Shown here piece by piece: positions 34,556-43,940 of a stretch of 64,000 nt of DNA. This stretch comes from Helicobacter sp. (GTDB taxonomy: Bacteria; Campylobacterota; Campylobacteria; Campylobacterales; Helicobacteraceae), in NCBI RefSeq assembly GCF_014799995.1, contig NZ_JAAVGY010000006.1, positions 1 through 64,000 on the forward strand, read 5' to 3'. The notes under the pieces were generated by a model. That model had not been told where the DNA came from. It did no database searches and was given only the letters and a program-made list of their open reading frames with translations. Position 1 is the stretch's first letter; every line of letters starts with the position of its first letter. A program made the position numbers and the translations under genes.

Positions 34556-36586
34556 TTGCCCCTCTCAACCCTAAACGCCCAGCAGAAAGAAGCTTCCCAA
34601 GCTCCTTATGGGCATAATCTCATCATCGCCTCCGCAGGCACAGGCAAAACCTCTACGATTGTCGGCAGAATCTCTTATTTATTGCAAAACGGAATCACTC
34701 CAAGCGAAATCTTATTGCTCACCTTTACCAATAAAGCGGCTCAAGAAATGCTTGCGCGTCTTGCGATAAAGTTTGATAGCAAGATTGTCTCACAAATTGA
34801 AGCAGGCACATTTCACGCTGTGGCTTATCGGTATCTCAAGGCGCAAGATTCTATCATTTTGAAGCAACCCAAAGAACTTAAAGTCCTCTTCAAAAGCCTT
34901 TATGACAAACGCGTCTTTTTGAACGCCTCTAGCGTCCCTCCTTATGGGGCGAATTACCTTTATGATTGTTTTTCTCTTTATTTTAATGCCACAACAAACG
35001 AGAAGTTTCAAGAATGGCTAGAACGCAAAAATGCCGAACAACTCCAATATGTAGAAATCTACTTAGATGTTTGGGAGGAATTTAAAGCATTAAAGAATCA
35101 ATACCATTATGTAGATTACAATGACTTATTACTTAATTACAAAAACGCAATAGAGAAACAAGAATCTCCCTACAAAGAAATCTTAGTAGATGAATATCAA
35201 GACACGAATCCCTTGCAAGACTCTATCCTACAAGCTCTCAATCCTCCCTCTATCTTCTGTGTGGGAGATTATGACCAGAGCATTTATGCCTTTAATGGCG
35301 CGGATATTAGCATTATTGGGAGTTTCAAAGAGCGATATAAAGACGGCAGAATCTTTAGTCTCACCAAAAATTACCGCTCCACTGAACCTATCTTGAATCT
35401 CGCAAATCGCGTGATTGAAAAAAACCCGCGTATTTATCCCAAAAAGCTAGAAGTCATCAAAGCGCAAAACTTCGGAGTGCCTACCTTGCTAGTCTATGAG
35501 GAATTATTCTTGCAATATCACGGAATCGCAAACAAAATCAAACTCTCCAATCGTCCCTTTAGCGAAATTGCGGTAATTTTTCGTAACAATTCTAGTGCGG
35601 ACGGCATTGAAGCGGCTTTACGCGAGATTGGGATTCCCTCTAAGCGCAAAGGAAGCGTGAGCTTTTTTGACTCTAAAGAAGTCGTGTATATGCTAAACCT
35701 CTGCACCCTGCTCTTTAATGCGAAAGATATGATGTCCTTTATCCATATTCTAAGCCACGCCAAAGGAATCGGCAATGCGCTAGCAAAGGACATTTATGAG
35801 GCTCTCGTGCTTCTAGGACATTCTAACCCGATTCAAGGCTTGCTTCACCCCGATAAATCTATCAAAGAACCTTTCAATAAAAAAACACATAATACACAAT
35901 TGGGGTTATTTGATGACTTGATAGAGTTTAGCAATCCCGCACGATTTAAAGAGATATTAGAAAAAGGATTCAAAGACAATCCGATTTTAAGCCACCCCAA
36001 GCTTACCAAAGAGGGCGTGGAATTCCTCAACGCTCTTTATTTGTTTTTTGCTTCTTTTAGCGCAAACGACAAGCCCTATAACTTGATTTCAAAAATCAGT
36101 TCTCTACCGATTTTTCAAATCGTAGCACACAAACTTGCGAGGGAACGTTCTATCACTAAAGAGGGAAGTTTAAGCGAGGAAAGATACAAAGAATCGCTAG
36201 AGCGAATCGGGCGCAGAATGTCCTTACTCAAAGACTTAGCAAGTCATTATAATGAGCTTGGGAGATTTTTAAATGCAATGGTGCTAGGCTCTAGCGAAAT
36301 GAGTGAGGGAGAGGGTATCAACCTGCTTAGCATTCACGCAAGCAAAGGCTTAGAGTTCGCCGAAGTGTATATCGTGGATTTAATGGAGGGACGCTTCCCT
36401 AACAAAAAGCTAATGAGTCAAGGGGGAAGCCTAGAGGAAGAGCGCAGGCTATTTTATGTCGCAGTTACTAGAGCGAAAGAAATCTTGTATTTAAGCTATG
36501 CCAAAAAGGACGCACTGAAAAACATTCCCTATGAGGGTTCTATTTTTCTTTATGAAGCGGGATTGCTTACAAACCGCACATTATAG
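34556..36586 (+). CDS. rep: Rep/UvrD-family superfamily I DNA helicase
   Basis: This 676-aa ATP-dependent 3'-5' DNA helicase has LNAQQKEASQAPYGHN (Q motif), ASAGTGKTSTI (Walker A), LLLTFTNKAA, LVDEYQDTNPLQ (motif II), GDYDQSIYAFNGA (motif III), LTKNYRST (motif IV), LLSIHASKGLEF (motif V) and RRLFYVAVTRAKE (motif VI). Length and order match the H. pylori Rep-like helicase. The start is a TTG 3 bp after fliW; no ATG lies upstream of the Q motif, so coupled translation is likely. It should act in replication restart or repair. Confidence 0.92.
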   Translation: MPLSTLNAQQKEASQAPYGHNLIIASAGTGKTSTIVGRISYLLQNGITPSEILLLTFTNKAAQEMLARLAIKFDSKIVSQIEAGTFHAVAYRYLKAQDSIILKQPKELKVLFKSLYDKRVFLNASSVPPYGANYLYDCFSLYFNATTNEKFQEWLERKNAEQLQYVEIYLDVWEEFKALKNQYHYVDYNDLLLNYKNAIEKQESPYKEILVDEYQDTNPLQDSILQALNPPSIFCVGDYDQSIYAFNGADISIIGSFKERYKDGRIFSLTKNYRSTEPILNLANRVIEKNPRIYPKKLEVIKAQNFGVPTLLVYEELFLQYHGIANKIKLSNRPFSEIAVIFRNNSSADGIEAALREIGIPSKRKGSVSFFDSKEVVYMLNLCTLLFNAKDMMSFIHILSHAKGIGNALAKDIYEALVLLGHSNPIQGLLHPDKSIKEPFNKKTHNTQLGLFDDLIEFSNPARFKEILEKGFKDNPILSHPKLTKEGVEFLNALYLFFASFSANDKPYNLISKISSLPIFQIVAHKLARERSITKEGSLSEERYKESLERIGRRMSLLKDLASHYNELGRFLNAMVLGSSEMSEGEGINLLSIHASKGLEFAEVYIVDLMEGRFPNKKLMSQGGSLEEERRLFYVAVTRAKEILYLSYAKKDALKNIPYEGSIFLYEAGLLTNRTL

Positions 36587-36636
36587 GTGAGTTATTGCGA
36601 TGCGTCCTTTGCAAACAAGTTTTTATTCTAGTTTGC

Positions 36637-37150
36637 GTCATTGCAAGCGTAATTTACACGCAAAGCAATCTATAATCCTACACAAATTGGATTCCATTGC
36701 GTCCTTACGAAATTCTATGAAATAGAATCGTGGCAATCTATAATGAGCATATTTGAAATTCTGCTACTGCGTCATTGCGAAGCCTTTGTAAAAGGCTATG
36801 GCATTCTAAATGAAAAAATCTCGCCTTTGTAAATTCCATTGCAAAATAAAAGTATGCAGAATTATGGATTGCTTCGACTAAAGCCTCGCAATGACGCTGT
36901 GGTTGGCTTGTCGTCATTGCGAGCAAGTTCTTAAACTTGCGTAACAATCTATAATAATGCACTTTTAATAAATAAAACAATGAAATCTTCAAAGTTAAAG
37001 GTGAGATTTTGAGTAATATAAGTTGAGTATAATAGTGTGTGCTTAATTATAGATTGCCACGCATTTTTGCAAAATACTTGCAATGACGCGTAATAATATT
37101 AAAAGTATGCGAGGTTATGGATTGCTTCGGGCTTTGCCCTCGCAATGACG
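36637..37150. repeat. Dense cluster of seven or eight hairpin elements
   Basis: Copies lie at about 36637-36675, 36698-36743 (perfect ATTCTAT/ATAGAAT stem, 36712-36728), 36771-36806 (perfect AGCCTTT/AAAGGCT stem), 36861-36895, 36912-36955 (perfect GCAAGTT/AACTTGC stem, 36923-36940), 37045-37087 and 37114-37150. Orientation changes from copy to copy. Spacer pieces such as AAATAAAACAATG with AAAGTTAAAGG (about 36970-37000) recur at 61660-61690. This is the longest gap in the window (36587-37213) and lies between convergent genes; I see no gene in it. Confidence 0.82.
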
Positions 37151-37213
37151 AAAAACCAAAGCAAAATTTTTCAAATTTTCTCACAAGCGCACAAGTGAAA
37201 TACGAAAATTAGG

Positions 37214-38437
37214 CTACTTCCCAAGCAGAGCATTACGAATCGCTTGCGCACACACCCACGCACTAGAAAATGCAAAGGCGAGATTATAGCCTCCTCTGTC
37301 CCCTACGACATCTAACATTTCCCCAATAATATAAAGATTCTTATGCTTTTGAGATTCCATAGTTTTGGGATTGACTTCCTTGCCACTGACGCCTCCACCG
37401 CTGACTTCCGCACTATCAAAGCCTTTAGGCATAGGGTTTTGTAACTCAAAATTTTTTAGCCTAAAGACACATTGCTTCAGCTCCTTAGTGTTTTTAAGAT
37501 TCCAAGCAAATCTTTGCGCAAAGGCTTTGGCGATTTTAGGGTGCAAAAATCCACTCAAAAGTATAGCGGGATTCCGATTCGGATAGGATTTGATGAGATT
37601 TGCAATTTGAGATTCCAATGCTCTTTCTTCTAAAAAGGGCAAAAAGTCTAAAACGACTTTCAAATCCCGCTCCAATCGAACATCACTTGAAATATCCAAT
37701 ACCCCAAAACCAGAGATACCCTCATCGGTAAAAAGCAAATCCCCTAGCACAGATTTAAGGATTCTATTGTCTTTTTTAAGCGTTAATTTTGCCTTGATTT
37801 TTACGCCACTTAGGGAGGAAATAAATCGGGATTCCACAAGTAAAGGCACTAAAGCAGGATAAGTTGGGATAATCTCTAATCCTAATCCTCTTGCTAACCG
37901 CAATCCTTTATCACTTCCCCCAAGCTTAGGTGCTGCCTCACTCCCACACGCAAGAACCACATAAGGATAAATCCTCTCCCCTTGATTGCTTTGCAACAAA
38001 AAGCCCTCTTGCATTTTATGCAATCCCAAAATTTCAGATTCCAAATACATTTCAAAATTTTCAGAACTTCTCAAAAAATCAGTGAAAATCTCTAGCACTG
38101 ACTTCGCCGAGTTGCTAAGCGGATACACCCTACCATCTTCTTGAATCTCTAATGCGATTCCAAACCTTTGGCAAGTTTTCAAAAACGCCTTAAAATCAAA
38201 ACTCTGTAAAATACTTTGGATTGATTTAGAATCAAAACTTGAGGTTTGATAATGATGAATGTTAAGATTTTGATTGTGGATATTACAACGTCCATTTCCT
38301 GTGGCGAGAAGCTTTTTGCCTAGATTTTTGTTTTTGTCAAAAAGCACAGTAGGAATCCCGAAAGACAGAAGCACCATAGCGCAAAAGATTCCACTCGCCC
38401 CCGCACCGATAATCGCAACCTTTGGAATCTTTTGCAA
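37214..38437 (-). CDS. HI0933/YhiN-type flavoprotein
   Basis: This 407-aa NAD(P)/FAD-dependent oxidoreductase-like protein has the N-terminal dinucleotide-binding motif VAIIGAGASGIFCA, then KKLLATGNGRCNIHN (a family signature), VLACGSEAAPKLGGSDKGL and the C-terminal AEVSGGGVSGKEVNPKTMES and GDRGGYNLAFAFSSAW. Proteins of this family bind FAD, but their substrate is unknown. Translation probably begins at TTG with AGG 7-8 nt upstream. It lies 15 bp after accA on the same strand and may be the last gene of the fatty-acid operon. Confidence 0.88.
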   Translation of the reverse strand: MQKIPKVAIIGAGASGIFCAMVLLSFGIPTVLFDKNKNLGKKLLATGNGRCNIHNQNLNIHHYQTSSFDSKSIQSILQSFDFKAFLKTCQRFGIALEIQEDGRVYPLSNSAKSVLEIFTDFLRSSENFEMYLESEILGLHKMQEGFLLQSNQGERIYPYVVLACGSEAAPKLGGSDKGLRLARGLGLEIIPTYPALVPLLVESRFISSLSGVKIKAKLTLKKDNRILKSVLGDLLFTDEGISGFGVLDISSDVRLERDLKVVLDFLPFLEERALESQIANLIKSYPNRNPAILLSGFLHPKIAKAFAQRFAWNLKNTKELKQCVFRLKNFELQNPMPKGFDSAEVSGGGVSGKEVNPKTMESQKHKNLYIIGEMLDVVGDRGGYNLAFAFSSAWVCAQAIRNALLGK

Positions 38438-38452
38438 AGTTTTACCTATAAA

Positions 38453-39379
38453 TTATTGAAAGCTCCCATAAGCCATTAATTTGCGGTAACGATTCTGTAA
38501 ATAATCAGAATCTGACTGAATTTCCTTTAAAGCGGTTAAAAAATAATCTTTGATTGCTTGTGCTGCACCTTCTTTATCCCTATGTGCGCCAATTTGTGGT
38601 TCTTGGATAATTGCATCAATCAAATACGATTCTTTTAAATATTCTGGAGTAATCTTAAGGGCTTGGGTAGCACTTTCAATCTTGCTTGGGTCATTCCACA
38701 AAATCGCCGCGCAACCCTCTGGGGAAATCACGCTAAAGACAGAATACTGCATCATCGCAAGCCTATCTGCTACGCCAATAGCAAGCGCACCCCCACTGCC
38801 ACCCTCACCGATGACAATAGAGATTGTGGGCACTTTTAGCTTGCTAAATTCTTGCAAATTTTTCGCAATTGCTTCACTCTGCCCTCTCTCCTCTGCACCA
38901 ATTCCCGGATAAGCCCCGGGAGTATCTACAAACATCAAAAGAGGGATTCTGAATTTTTCTGCCATTTTTGCCGCACGCAATGCCTTGCGATAACCCTCTG
39001 GATTGGGCATACCAAAATTTCTTTGAAGCTTGTTTTTTGTACCGCGCCCTTTTTCCTCGCCAATTATCATCACTTTTTGTTCGTCAATTTTGCCCAAAAA
39101 ACAAACTATCGCATTATCATCGCGAAAATGCCTATCCCCGTGAATCTCTAGGGGTTCTTTTAGAAGCAATGCAATATAGTCCATTGCATAAGGTCTATCA
39201 GGGTGGCGCGCTAATTGGAGTTTCTGATAATCGGAGAGGTTAGAATAAACCTTTGCCACTTCTTTATCCAAGTCTTTTTGCAAAATCGCAATTGCGGGCA
39301 TGTCGTTTTTTAATTGCGCAGTCGCAATATTTTCTTGAATTGTTTTAATTTTTATTTCAAAATCTAAATAAGTTGCCAC
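38453..39379 (-). CDS. accA: Acetyl-CoA carboxylase carboxyltransferase subunit alpha
   Basis: AccA with AccD transfers CO2 from carboxybiotin to acetyl-CoA, giving malonyl-CoA for fatty acid synthesis. The 308-aa product is collinear with the H. pylori protein (LARHPDRPYAMDYI, GEEKGRGTKNKLQRNFGMP, DTPGAYPGIGAEERGQSEAI, GEGGSGGALAIGVAD). The start is GTG (GTG-GCA-ACT-TAT), with only a weak ribosome site, 3 bp after the fabF stop, suggesting coupling. It is part of the fabG-acpP-fabF-accA series. Confidence 0.96.
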   Translation of the reverse strand: MATYLDFEIKIKTIQENIATAQLKNDMPAIAILQKDLDKEVAKVYSNLSDYQKLQLARHPDRPYAMDYIALLLKEPLEIHGDRHFRDDNAIVCFLGKIDEQKVMIIGEEKGRGTKNKLQRNFGMPNPEGYRKALRAAKMAEKFRIPLLMFVDTPGAYPGIGAEERGQSEAIAKNLQEFSKLKVPTISIVIGEGGSGGALAIGVADRLAMMQYSVFSVISPEGCAAILWNDPSKIESATQALKITPEYLKESYLIDAIIQEPQIGAHRDKEGAAQAIKDYFLTALKEIQSDSDYLQNRYRKLMAYGSFQ

Positions 39380-39382
39380 GAT

Positions 39383-40618
39383 TTATACTCGTTTAAAAAT
39401 CACAACCCCATTAGTTCCACCAAAACCAAAAGAATTGCTCATAATTGCATTAATCTTTGCTTCTCTTGCGCTATTTGGGATATAATCCAAATCACAATCT
39501 GGGTCTTTTTGGATTTGGTTAATGGTCGGAGGCAAGATTCCCTTTTGCATTGCCATAATAGAAATTACCGCTTCTAAACCACCAGCAGCACCCAAGCAAT
39601 GCCCAATTTGTCCCTTAGTAGAGCTCACCGGTGGCACTGCACCGTTAAAGACTTTTTTGAGTGCTAAAGTCTCATAATAATCATTATATTTCGTGCTTGT
39701 TCCGTGTGCATTCACATAATCAATCGGAATCCCCGCCATTTGAAGTGCCATTTTCATCGCACGATAAGCCCCCTCGCCTTCGGGTGCTGGTGTCGTGATA
39801 TGATTCGCATCTCCACTCTCACCAAACCCCACAAGCTCCGCATAAATCTTCGCTCCTCTTGCTTTTGCGATTTCATATTCCTCAAGCACCAATGCCGCTG
39901 CACCCTCACCCATTACGAATCCATTGCGCTCATTATCAAAAGGACGACTTGCAACCTCTGGAGCATCATTTCTATCTGATAGGGCTTTCATCGCGGCAAA
40001 TCCACCAATCCCAACACCACAAATTGCAGATTCTGCTGCGACAACTAGCATTCTATCGGCACAATTTAGCATAATCGTCTTGCCTGCTTCACTGATTCCG
40101 TGTGTGCCAGCCGCACACGCAGTAACGCTCGCTAGATTTGGTCCTTTGAGTGAAAAATCAATAGAAATAAATCCCCCGAGCATATTTACAAGTGCCGATG
40201 GAATAAAAAAGGGTGAAATGCGTTTAGGACCGCGTTCAAAATTAATGATTGAATTTTTTTCAATATTTCCTAACCCTCCGATTCCAGAAGCAGAGCTCAT
40301 TCCAAATCTCTCTGTATTAACATTCTCTAGCAATTTGCCATCACTTCCTAATAATCCGCAATCTTCCATAGCTTCTTTTGCGGCTTTAATTCCTAACTGA
40401 ATAAAGCGGTCTGCCTTTTTGACTTCTTTTGCGTCCATTACGGAAGTTGGGTCAAAATCTGTAATTTCTGCTGCAATCTTTACAGGAAATTCCGAGACAT
40501 CAAAAGAGGAGATTGTTTTAACTCCACATCTTCCATCCACAATAGCTTTAAAAGAATCTTCTCTATTTAACCCGAGAGCATTAATCATTCCTATCCCGGT
40601 AACTACCACGCGTCTCAT
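39383..40618 (-). CDS. fabF: 3-oxoacyl-ACP synthase II
   Basis: FabF condenses malonyl-ACP with acyl-ACP to lengthen fatty acids. The 411-aa thiolase-fold enzyme has the catalytic cysteine in TACAAGTHGI (near residue 166), the two histidines in NAHGTSTKYND and GQIGHCLGAAG, and the C-terminal NSFGFGGTNG. GGAGA lies 5-6 nt before ATG. It sits 77 bp after acpP, and a hairpin in that gap may lower its transcript relative to acpP. Confidence 0.97.
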   Translation of the reverse strand: MRRVVVTGIGMINALGLNREDSFKAIVDGRCGVKTISSFDVSEFPVKIAAEITDFDPTSVMDAKEVKKADRFIQLGIKAAKEAMEDCGLLGSDGKLLENVNTERFGMSSASGIGGLGNIEKNSIINFERGPKRISPFFIPSALVNMLGGFISIDFSLKGPNLASVTACAAGTHGISEAGKTIMLNCADRMLVVAAESAICGVGIGGFAAMKALSDRNDAPEVASRPFDNERNGFVMGEGAAALVLEEYEIAKARGAKIYAELVGFGESGDANHITTPAPEGEGAYRAMKMALQMAGIPIDYVNAHGTSTKYNDYYETLALKKVFNGAVPPVSSTKGQIGHCLGAAGGLEAVISIMAMQKGILPPTINQIQKDPDCDLDYIPNSAREAKINAIMSNSFGFGGTNGVVIFKRV

Positions 40619-40645
40619 ATTTCTCCTTATTTATGACTTCATCAA

Positions 40646-40666
40646 AGGTGCGCGAAAGGCACACCT
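40646..40666 (-). terminator. Hairpin between acpP and fabF
   Basis: Leftward AGGTGTGC-CTTTC-GCGCACCT forms an 8-bp stem (one G-U) 30 bp after the acpP stop, followed only by TTTGATG. It may be a partial terminator or an mRNA-processing or stability element; a full stop seems unlikely. Confidence 0.5.
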
Positions 40667-40695
40667 AAAACTTTTGTTGTTTGCCTTTCTTGAAA

Positions 40696-40929
40696 TTAAG
40701 CTTTTGCTTTTTCAATGTATGCTACTACATCGCCTACGGTTTGAATCTTTTCTGCTTCCTCATCAGGAATTTCAATCTCAAATTTTTCTTCTAACGCCAT
40801 TACAAGCTCTACTACATCTAAAGAATCTGCGCCCAAATCATCTACGAATTTGGATTCTGGCTTTACCTCGCCCTCATTCACATTCAGCTGTTCAATTACG
40901 ACTGCCTTTACATCATCAAACATTGCCAT
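40696..40929 (-). CDS. acpP: Acyl carrier protein
   Basis: This 77-aa acidic protein carries growing acyl chains on 4'-phosphopantetheine. The attachment serine lies in DLGADSLDVVEL (Ser at about residue 36), followed by the recognition helix MALEEKFEIEIPDEEAEKI. ATG at 40929 has AAGGAGA 5-6 nt upstream; the reading frame extends 8 codons further without support. It lies 70 bp after fabG and before fabF, as in H. pylori. Confidence 0.97.
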   Translation of the reverse strand: MAMFDDVKAVVIEQLNVNEGEVKPESKFVDDLGADSLDVVELVMALEEKFEIEIPDEEAEKIQTVGDVVAYIEKAKA

Positions 40930-40999
40930 TCTTATCTCCTTAAAAAATTTCAATAAGTTAGTATTGTAGCTAAGTTTTTCTTAAAAAACTTCTTAGTTT

Positions 41000-41743
41000 T
41001 TACATATATAGTCCGCCATTGACTTTTAATACCTCTCCTGTGATATAATTTGCACTATTTGAAAGCAAAAACGCAACTGCTCCTGCCACTTCTTCACCTT
41101 TTCCAAATCGTCCTAAAGGAATATTTTGTGCATAGGCTTGTTTAATCTCCTCTTTTAATGCTTTGGTCATATCACTTTCAATAAAGCCCGGCGTAATGCA
41201 ATTAAAGCGGATTCCTTTGCTGCCGCCCTCTTTTGCAAACGACTTCGTCATCGCAATCATTCCCCCTTTGCTTGCGGCATAATTGCATTGTCCTACATTC
41301 CCAATCTCCCCGATGATTGAAGCGATATTCACAACTGCCCCATAACCTTGCTTACGCATAATCTTTAATGCTTCTTTGCAGCCAATAAAGCTTGAAGTGA
41401 GGTTTGCCTCCAATACAGAGGTAAAGTCCTCTACTTTCATTCGCATAGAGAGCTTATCGTTTGTGATTCCTGCATTATTAACCAAAAAGGCTAATTCCCC
41501 ATCACTCTCAAGAATCGCATTCATTCCTGCGAGAAAATTTTCCTCATTAGTTGCGTCAAAACAGACGACTGCTGCCTCTCCACCCTCTTTTTGAATCTCT
41601 CCTTTGAGTGTATCGGCAAGCTCGGGCTTAGAGCGGTAATTAATCCACACTTTTAATCCCTCTTTGGCTAACACTTTAGCAATCTCTGCGCCAATGCCCT
41701 TGCTTGCTCCTGTGATTAAAACATTTTTTCCACAAAATTTCAT
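41000..41743 (-). CDS. fabG: 3-oxoacyl-ACP reductase
   Basis: FabG reduces 3-oxoacyl-ACP with NADPH in each elongation cycle. The 247-aa short-chain dehydrogenase has TGASKGIG (cofactor loop), NNAGIT, the catalytic serine in NIASIIGEIG, the YAASK tetrad segment and the C-terminal YITGEVLKVNGGLYM. AAGGA lies 6 nt before ATG. It is the first gene of the fabG-acpP-fabF-accA block; yaaA lies 41 bp upstream on the same strand. Confidence 0.96.
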   Translation of the reverse strand: MKFCGKNVLITGASKGIGAEIAKVLAKEGLKVWINYRSKPELADTLKGEIQKEGGEAAVVCFDATNEENFLAGMNAILESDGELAFLVNNAGITNDKLSMRMKVEDFTSVLEANLTSSFIGCKEALKIMRKQGYGAVVNIASIIGEIGNVGQCNYAASKGGMIAMTKSFAKEGGSKGIRFNCITPGFIESDMTKALKEEIKQAYAQNIPLGRFGKGEEVAGAVAFLLSNSANYITGEVLKVNGGLYM

Positions 41744-41784
41744 TTTAAATCCTTAAAAATAAAGGTAAGATATTATACACTATT

Positions 41785-42612
41785 TCAAATGTTTTTGATT
41801 GCATAAGTCAAAACAACATATTGTATCTTTTTACTTAAGCTTACTTGGAGTGATTCTAACTCCAAACCCTCAAGATGAAGATTTTTTAAATCCGCTAAAT
41901 TTGCTAATTTCTCTTTCGCGCAAGCCCTAAGCAATGCGCCACGATAATGTTTTGCATAGTGGCTTACCACCTTGCCATTTTTGATAAAATTTGGTTGGTA
42001 TATGACAAGATGATAAGAATCCAAATGCGGTGGAATCTTGTCCAAAAGAAAGCACTTTTGGTAGAATCCTGCACGCAAATCCAAAATCTCCAAAGAATCT
42101 TTAGGATTTTTATTTTGCTTGATTAAATATTCCCAAATCTTATCTGAATTTTTAGCATAAAAACTCTTTGTATCAAACTGCACTCCGCCCCATTGAAACC
42201 CCTCTCCTTGCTTCAAATCATAATAAGGAATCTTATCTTTAGCGCGCAAAAGACCTAAGAGATTAGAAAATATCAATAAATGCCGATTCAAATATTCTTG
42301 CGCATCCTTTGGCAAATACTCAAAGTCTAATGCACTAAATGCCACACCAATATAACGCAAAACTGCGGGCAATAGAGGAGATTGCATTAGATTTTGCGCA
42401 CAGGCAATTTCATCTAAATCAATATTTTTCACTCCAAAAACTCGTTTGATTTCCGATTCCTTGCCGCTTTGCAATAGCTCTTTATATGCTTTTAGAGTTT
42501 CTTTTAATCCAATATCACAGATGAAATCTTGATAAAAGGGCTGATTCTTTATTCTTTGTTCCTTTTGATGTGTTAAACACTTCTTTTCACTTGGGGAAAA
42601 CAGAATCCACAT
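41785..42612 (-). CDS. yaaA: YaaA/UPF0246 family protein
   Basis: This 275-aa cytoplasmic protein is of the YaaA type, which in E. coli limits free iron during hydrogen peroxide stress and has a DNA-binding-like fold. It has the N-terminal MWILFSPSEKK (usual ILISPAKT), the middle LRAGFYQKCFLLD and the C-terminal KVVSHYAKHYRGALLR (usual SHYAKxARG). ATG at 42612 with AAAAGGAGTG upstream is preferred over a start 6 codons earlier. It may be cotranscribed with fabG. The oxidative-stress role is inferred from the family. Confidence 0.85.
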   Translation of the reverse strand: MWILFSPSEKKCLTHQKEQRIKNQPFYQDFICDIGLKETLKAYKELLQSGKESEIKRVFGVKNIDLDEIACAQNLMQSPLLPAVLRYIGVAFSALDFEYLPKDAQEYLNRHLLIFSNLLGLLRAKDKIPYYDLKQGEGFQWGGVQFDTKSFYAKNSDKIWEYLIKQNKNPKDSLEILDLRAGFYQKCFLLDKIPPHLDSYHLVIYQPNFIKNGKVVSHYAKHYRGALLRACAKEKLANLADLKNLHLEGLELESLQVSLSKKIQYVVLTYAIKNI

Positions 42613-42765
42613 TTTCACTCCTTTTAGCAAAATTTACAAAGAATCTTAACATATTTCAGCCCTTAAAAACGCATTTTAAAACACGCGCAAAAACTCCATA
42701 ATTTCTTTACAAAGAGAGCTTTTATTGTTACAATTCGCACAAATTTTTCTAAAAAGAGTTATGGT

Positions 42766-43173
42766 ATGGAATTTGTTGGGGAACAGCTGCTTGTGATTCA
42801 TTTATTTTTATCTTTGCCCTTGCTTTTACCGCCACTTTGGAATCTCTACTGCCTCTTAACCAAAGAATCCCACACACAAAGACTACGTTCCCTAGCTCTT
42901 AGCGCACCTGCATATTATACGCTCCTTAGTGCTTGCCTCTTTAGCGGGTTTGTGATTTGGGCAATGCTAGGATTTGTAATGACTTTCAAAATCCTTGCAA
43001 TGTTTGGCTTATGGATTGCGTGCTTTGGGCTTGAAATCTTGCGTCATAAGCGTCAAAAACTCACCAAAGTAGAAGCGGATAAATCTAAACGCGAGGCATT
43101 TTTTCGTTTTGCAAAGCTTAAATATGGCTTTGATTTCTGCGCCTTTGCGATTCTACTCTTTTGGGCACTTTAA
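42766..43173 (+). CDS. Small polytopic membrane protein of unknown function
   Basis: This 135-aa protein has four hydrophobic segments: residues about 7-30, 43-66, 67-90 and 115-135. A basic, charged stretch (LRHKRQKLTKVEADKSKR) lies between the third and fourth. I do not recognise a family. Its stop overlaps the start of rsmE (TAATG), so the two are translationally coupled. AAAGAG lies a few bases before ATG. Confidence 0.75.
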   Translation: MEFVGEQLLVIHLFLSLPLLLPPLWNLYCLLTKESHTQRLRSLALSAPAYYTLLSACLFSGFVIWAMLGFVMTFKILAMFGLWIACFGLEILRHKRQKLTKVEADKSKREAFFRFAKLKYGFDFCAFAILLFWAL

Positions 43174-43835
43174 TGCAATTTATTTTACACGAAAATGCGG
43201 GAGAAGCACAAATCACACTCCAAGATGAAATCTATCATCACCTCTTTCATTCTCGCAGAATGCGCAAGCTAGAATCCCTACACCTATGCAATGGACGCGA
43301 TTTTAATCTTTATCTTTACACCATTACAGAGATTGGCAAAAAGGACGCAAGACTGACTTTAAAGGCGACACAAACCGCCCCGCTCAAGAATCCCCCCAAA
43401 GGACATTTAATTTGGGCAATCATTGAACCAAAAAACATTGAAAAAACGCTTCCAATGCTAAACGAACTCAATCTCGCCAAAATCACATTTTTTTATGCGC
43501 AATATTCACAAAAGCAATTCAAGCTAGACTTTCAACGATTCCAAAGAATCCTCAAAGGCTCTTGCGAGCAATGCGGACGTATGATAGGGTTAGAAATTGA
43601 AATTTTACCCAATTTGGACAAAGTGCTACAAAATTACCCAAATTTTGCGGTTTTGGACTTTGGAGGCAAACCCCTAAACCACCCCTTAGAAATTCCCTTA
43701 ATGGTCGGCTGCGAGGGGGGATTAAGCCAAAAGGAGCGTGAAATTTTACAAGATAAGCCAATCTTTAGCGCGCCAAAATGCAATATTCTAAGGAGTGAAA
43801 CCGCCGCACTTTATGCCACAACTTATTTGATTTAA
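43173..43835 (+). CDS. rsmE: 16S rRNA (uracil-1498-N3)-methyltransferase
   Basis: RsmE methylates U1498 in the decoding centre of 16S rRNA with S-adenosylmethionine. The 220-aa product has an N-terminal PUA-like domain (HHLFHSRRMRKLESLHLCNG) and a SPOUT knot domain ending ILRSETAALYATTYLI (usual ILRxETA). The usual GPEGG loop reads VGCEGGLS, with Cys replacing Pro, and the protein is some 20 residues shorter than most RsmE. The basic KQFKLDFQRFQRI and EQCGR segments are as expected. ATG at 43173 overlaps the preceding stop. Confidence 0.88.
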   Translation: MQFILHENAGEAQITLQDEIYHHLFHSRRMRKLESLHLCNGRDFNLYLYTITEIGKKDARLTLKATQTAPLKNPPKGHLIWAIIEPKNIEKTLPMLNELNLAKITFFYAQYSQKQFKLDFQRFQRILKGSCEQCGRMIGLEIEILPNLDKVLQNYPNFAVLDFGGKPLNHPLEIPLMVGCEGGLSQKEREILQDKPIFSAPKCNILRSETAALYATTYLI

Positions 43836-43940
43836 GATTTTTATTGCACCCTTGCGAAAACCTTTACAATACGCTTAAAAACCGATACAATGCAACGTTT
43901 AAGAATTAAATTTAGATTCCATATCCAACAAAGGAAAAAT

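Noticed and set aside
39924..40943. Long plus-strand frames opposite fabF and acpP (158 and 174 codons)
   Set aside because: These are complements of highly conserved genes with codon-bias-driven open frames. There is no independent start signal.
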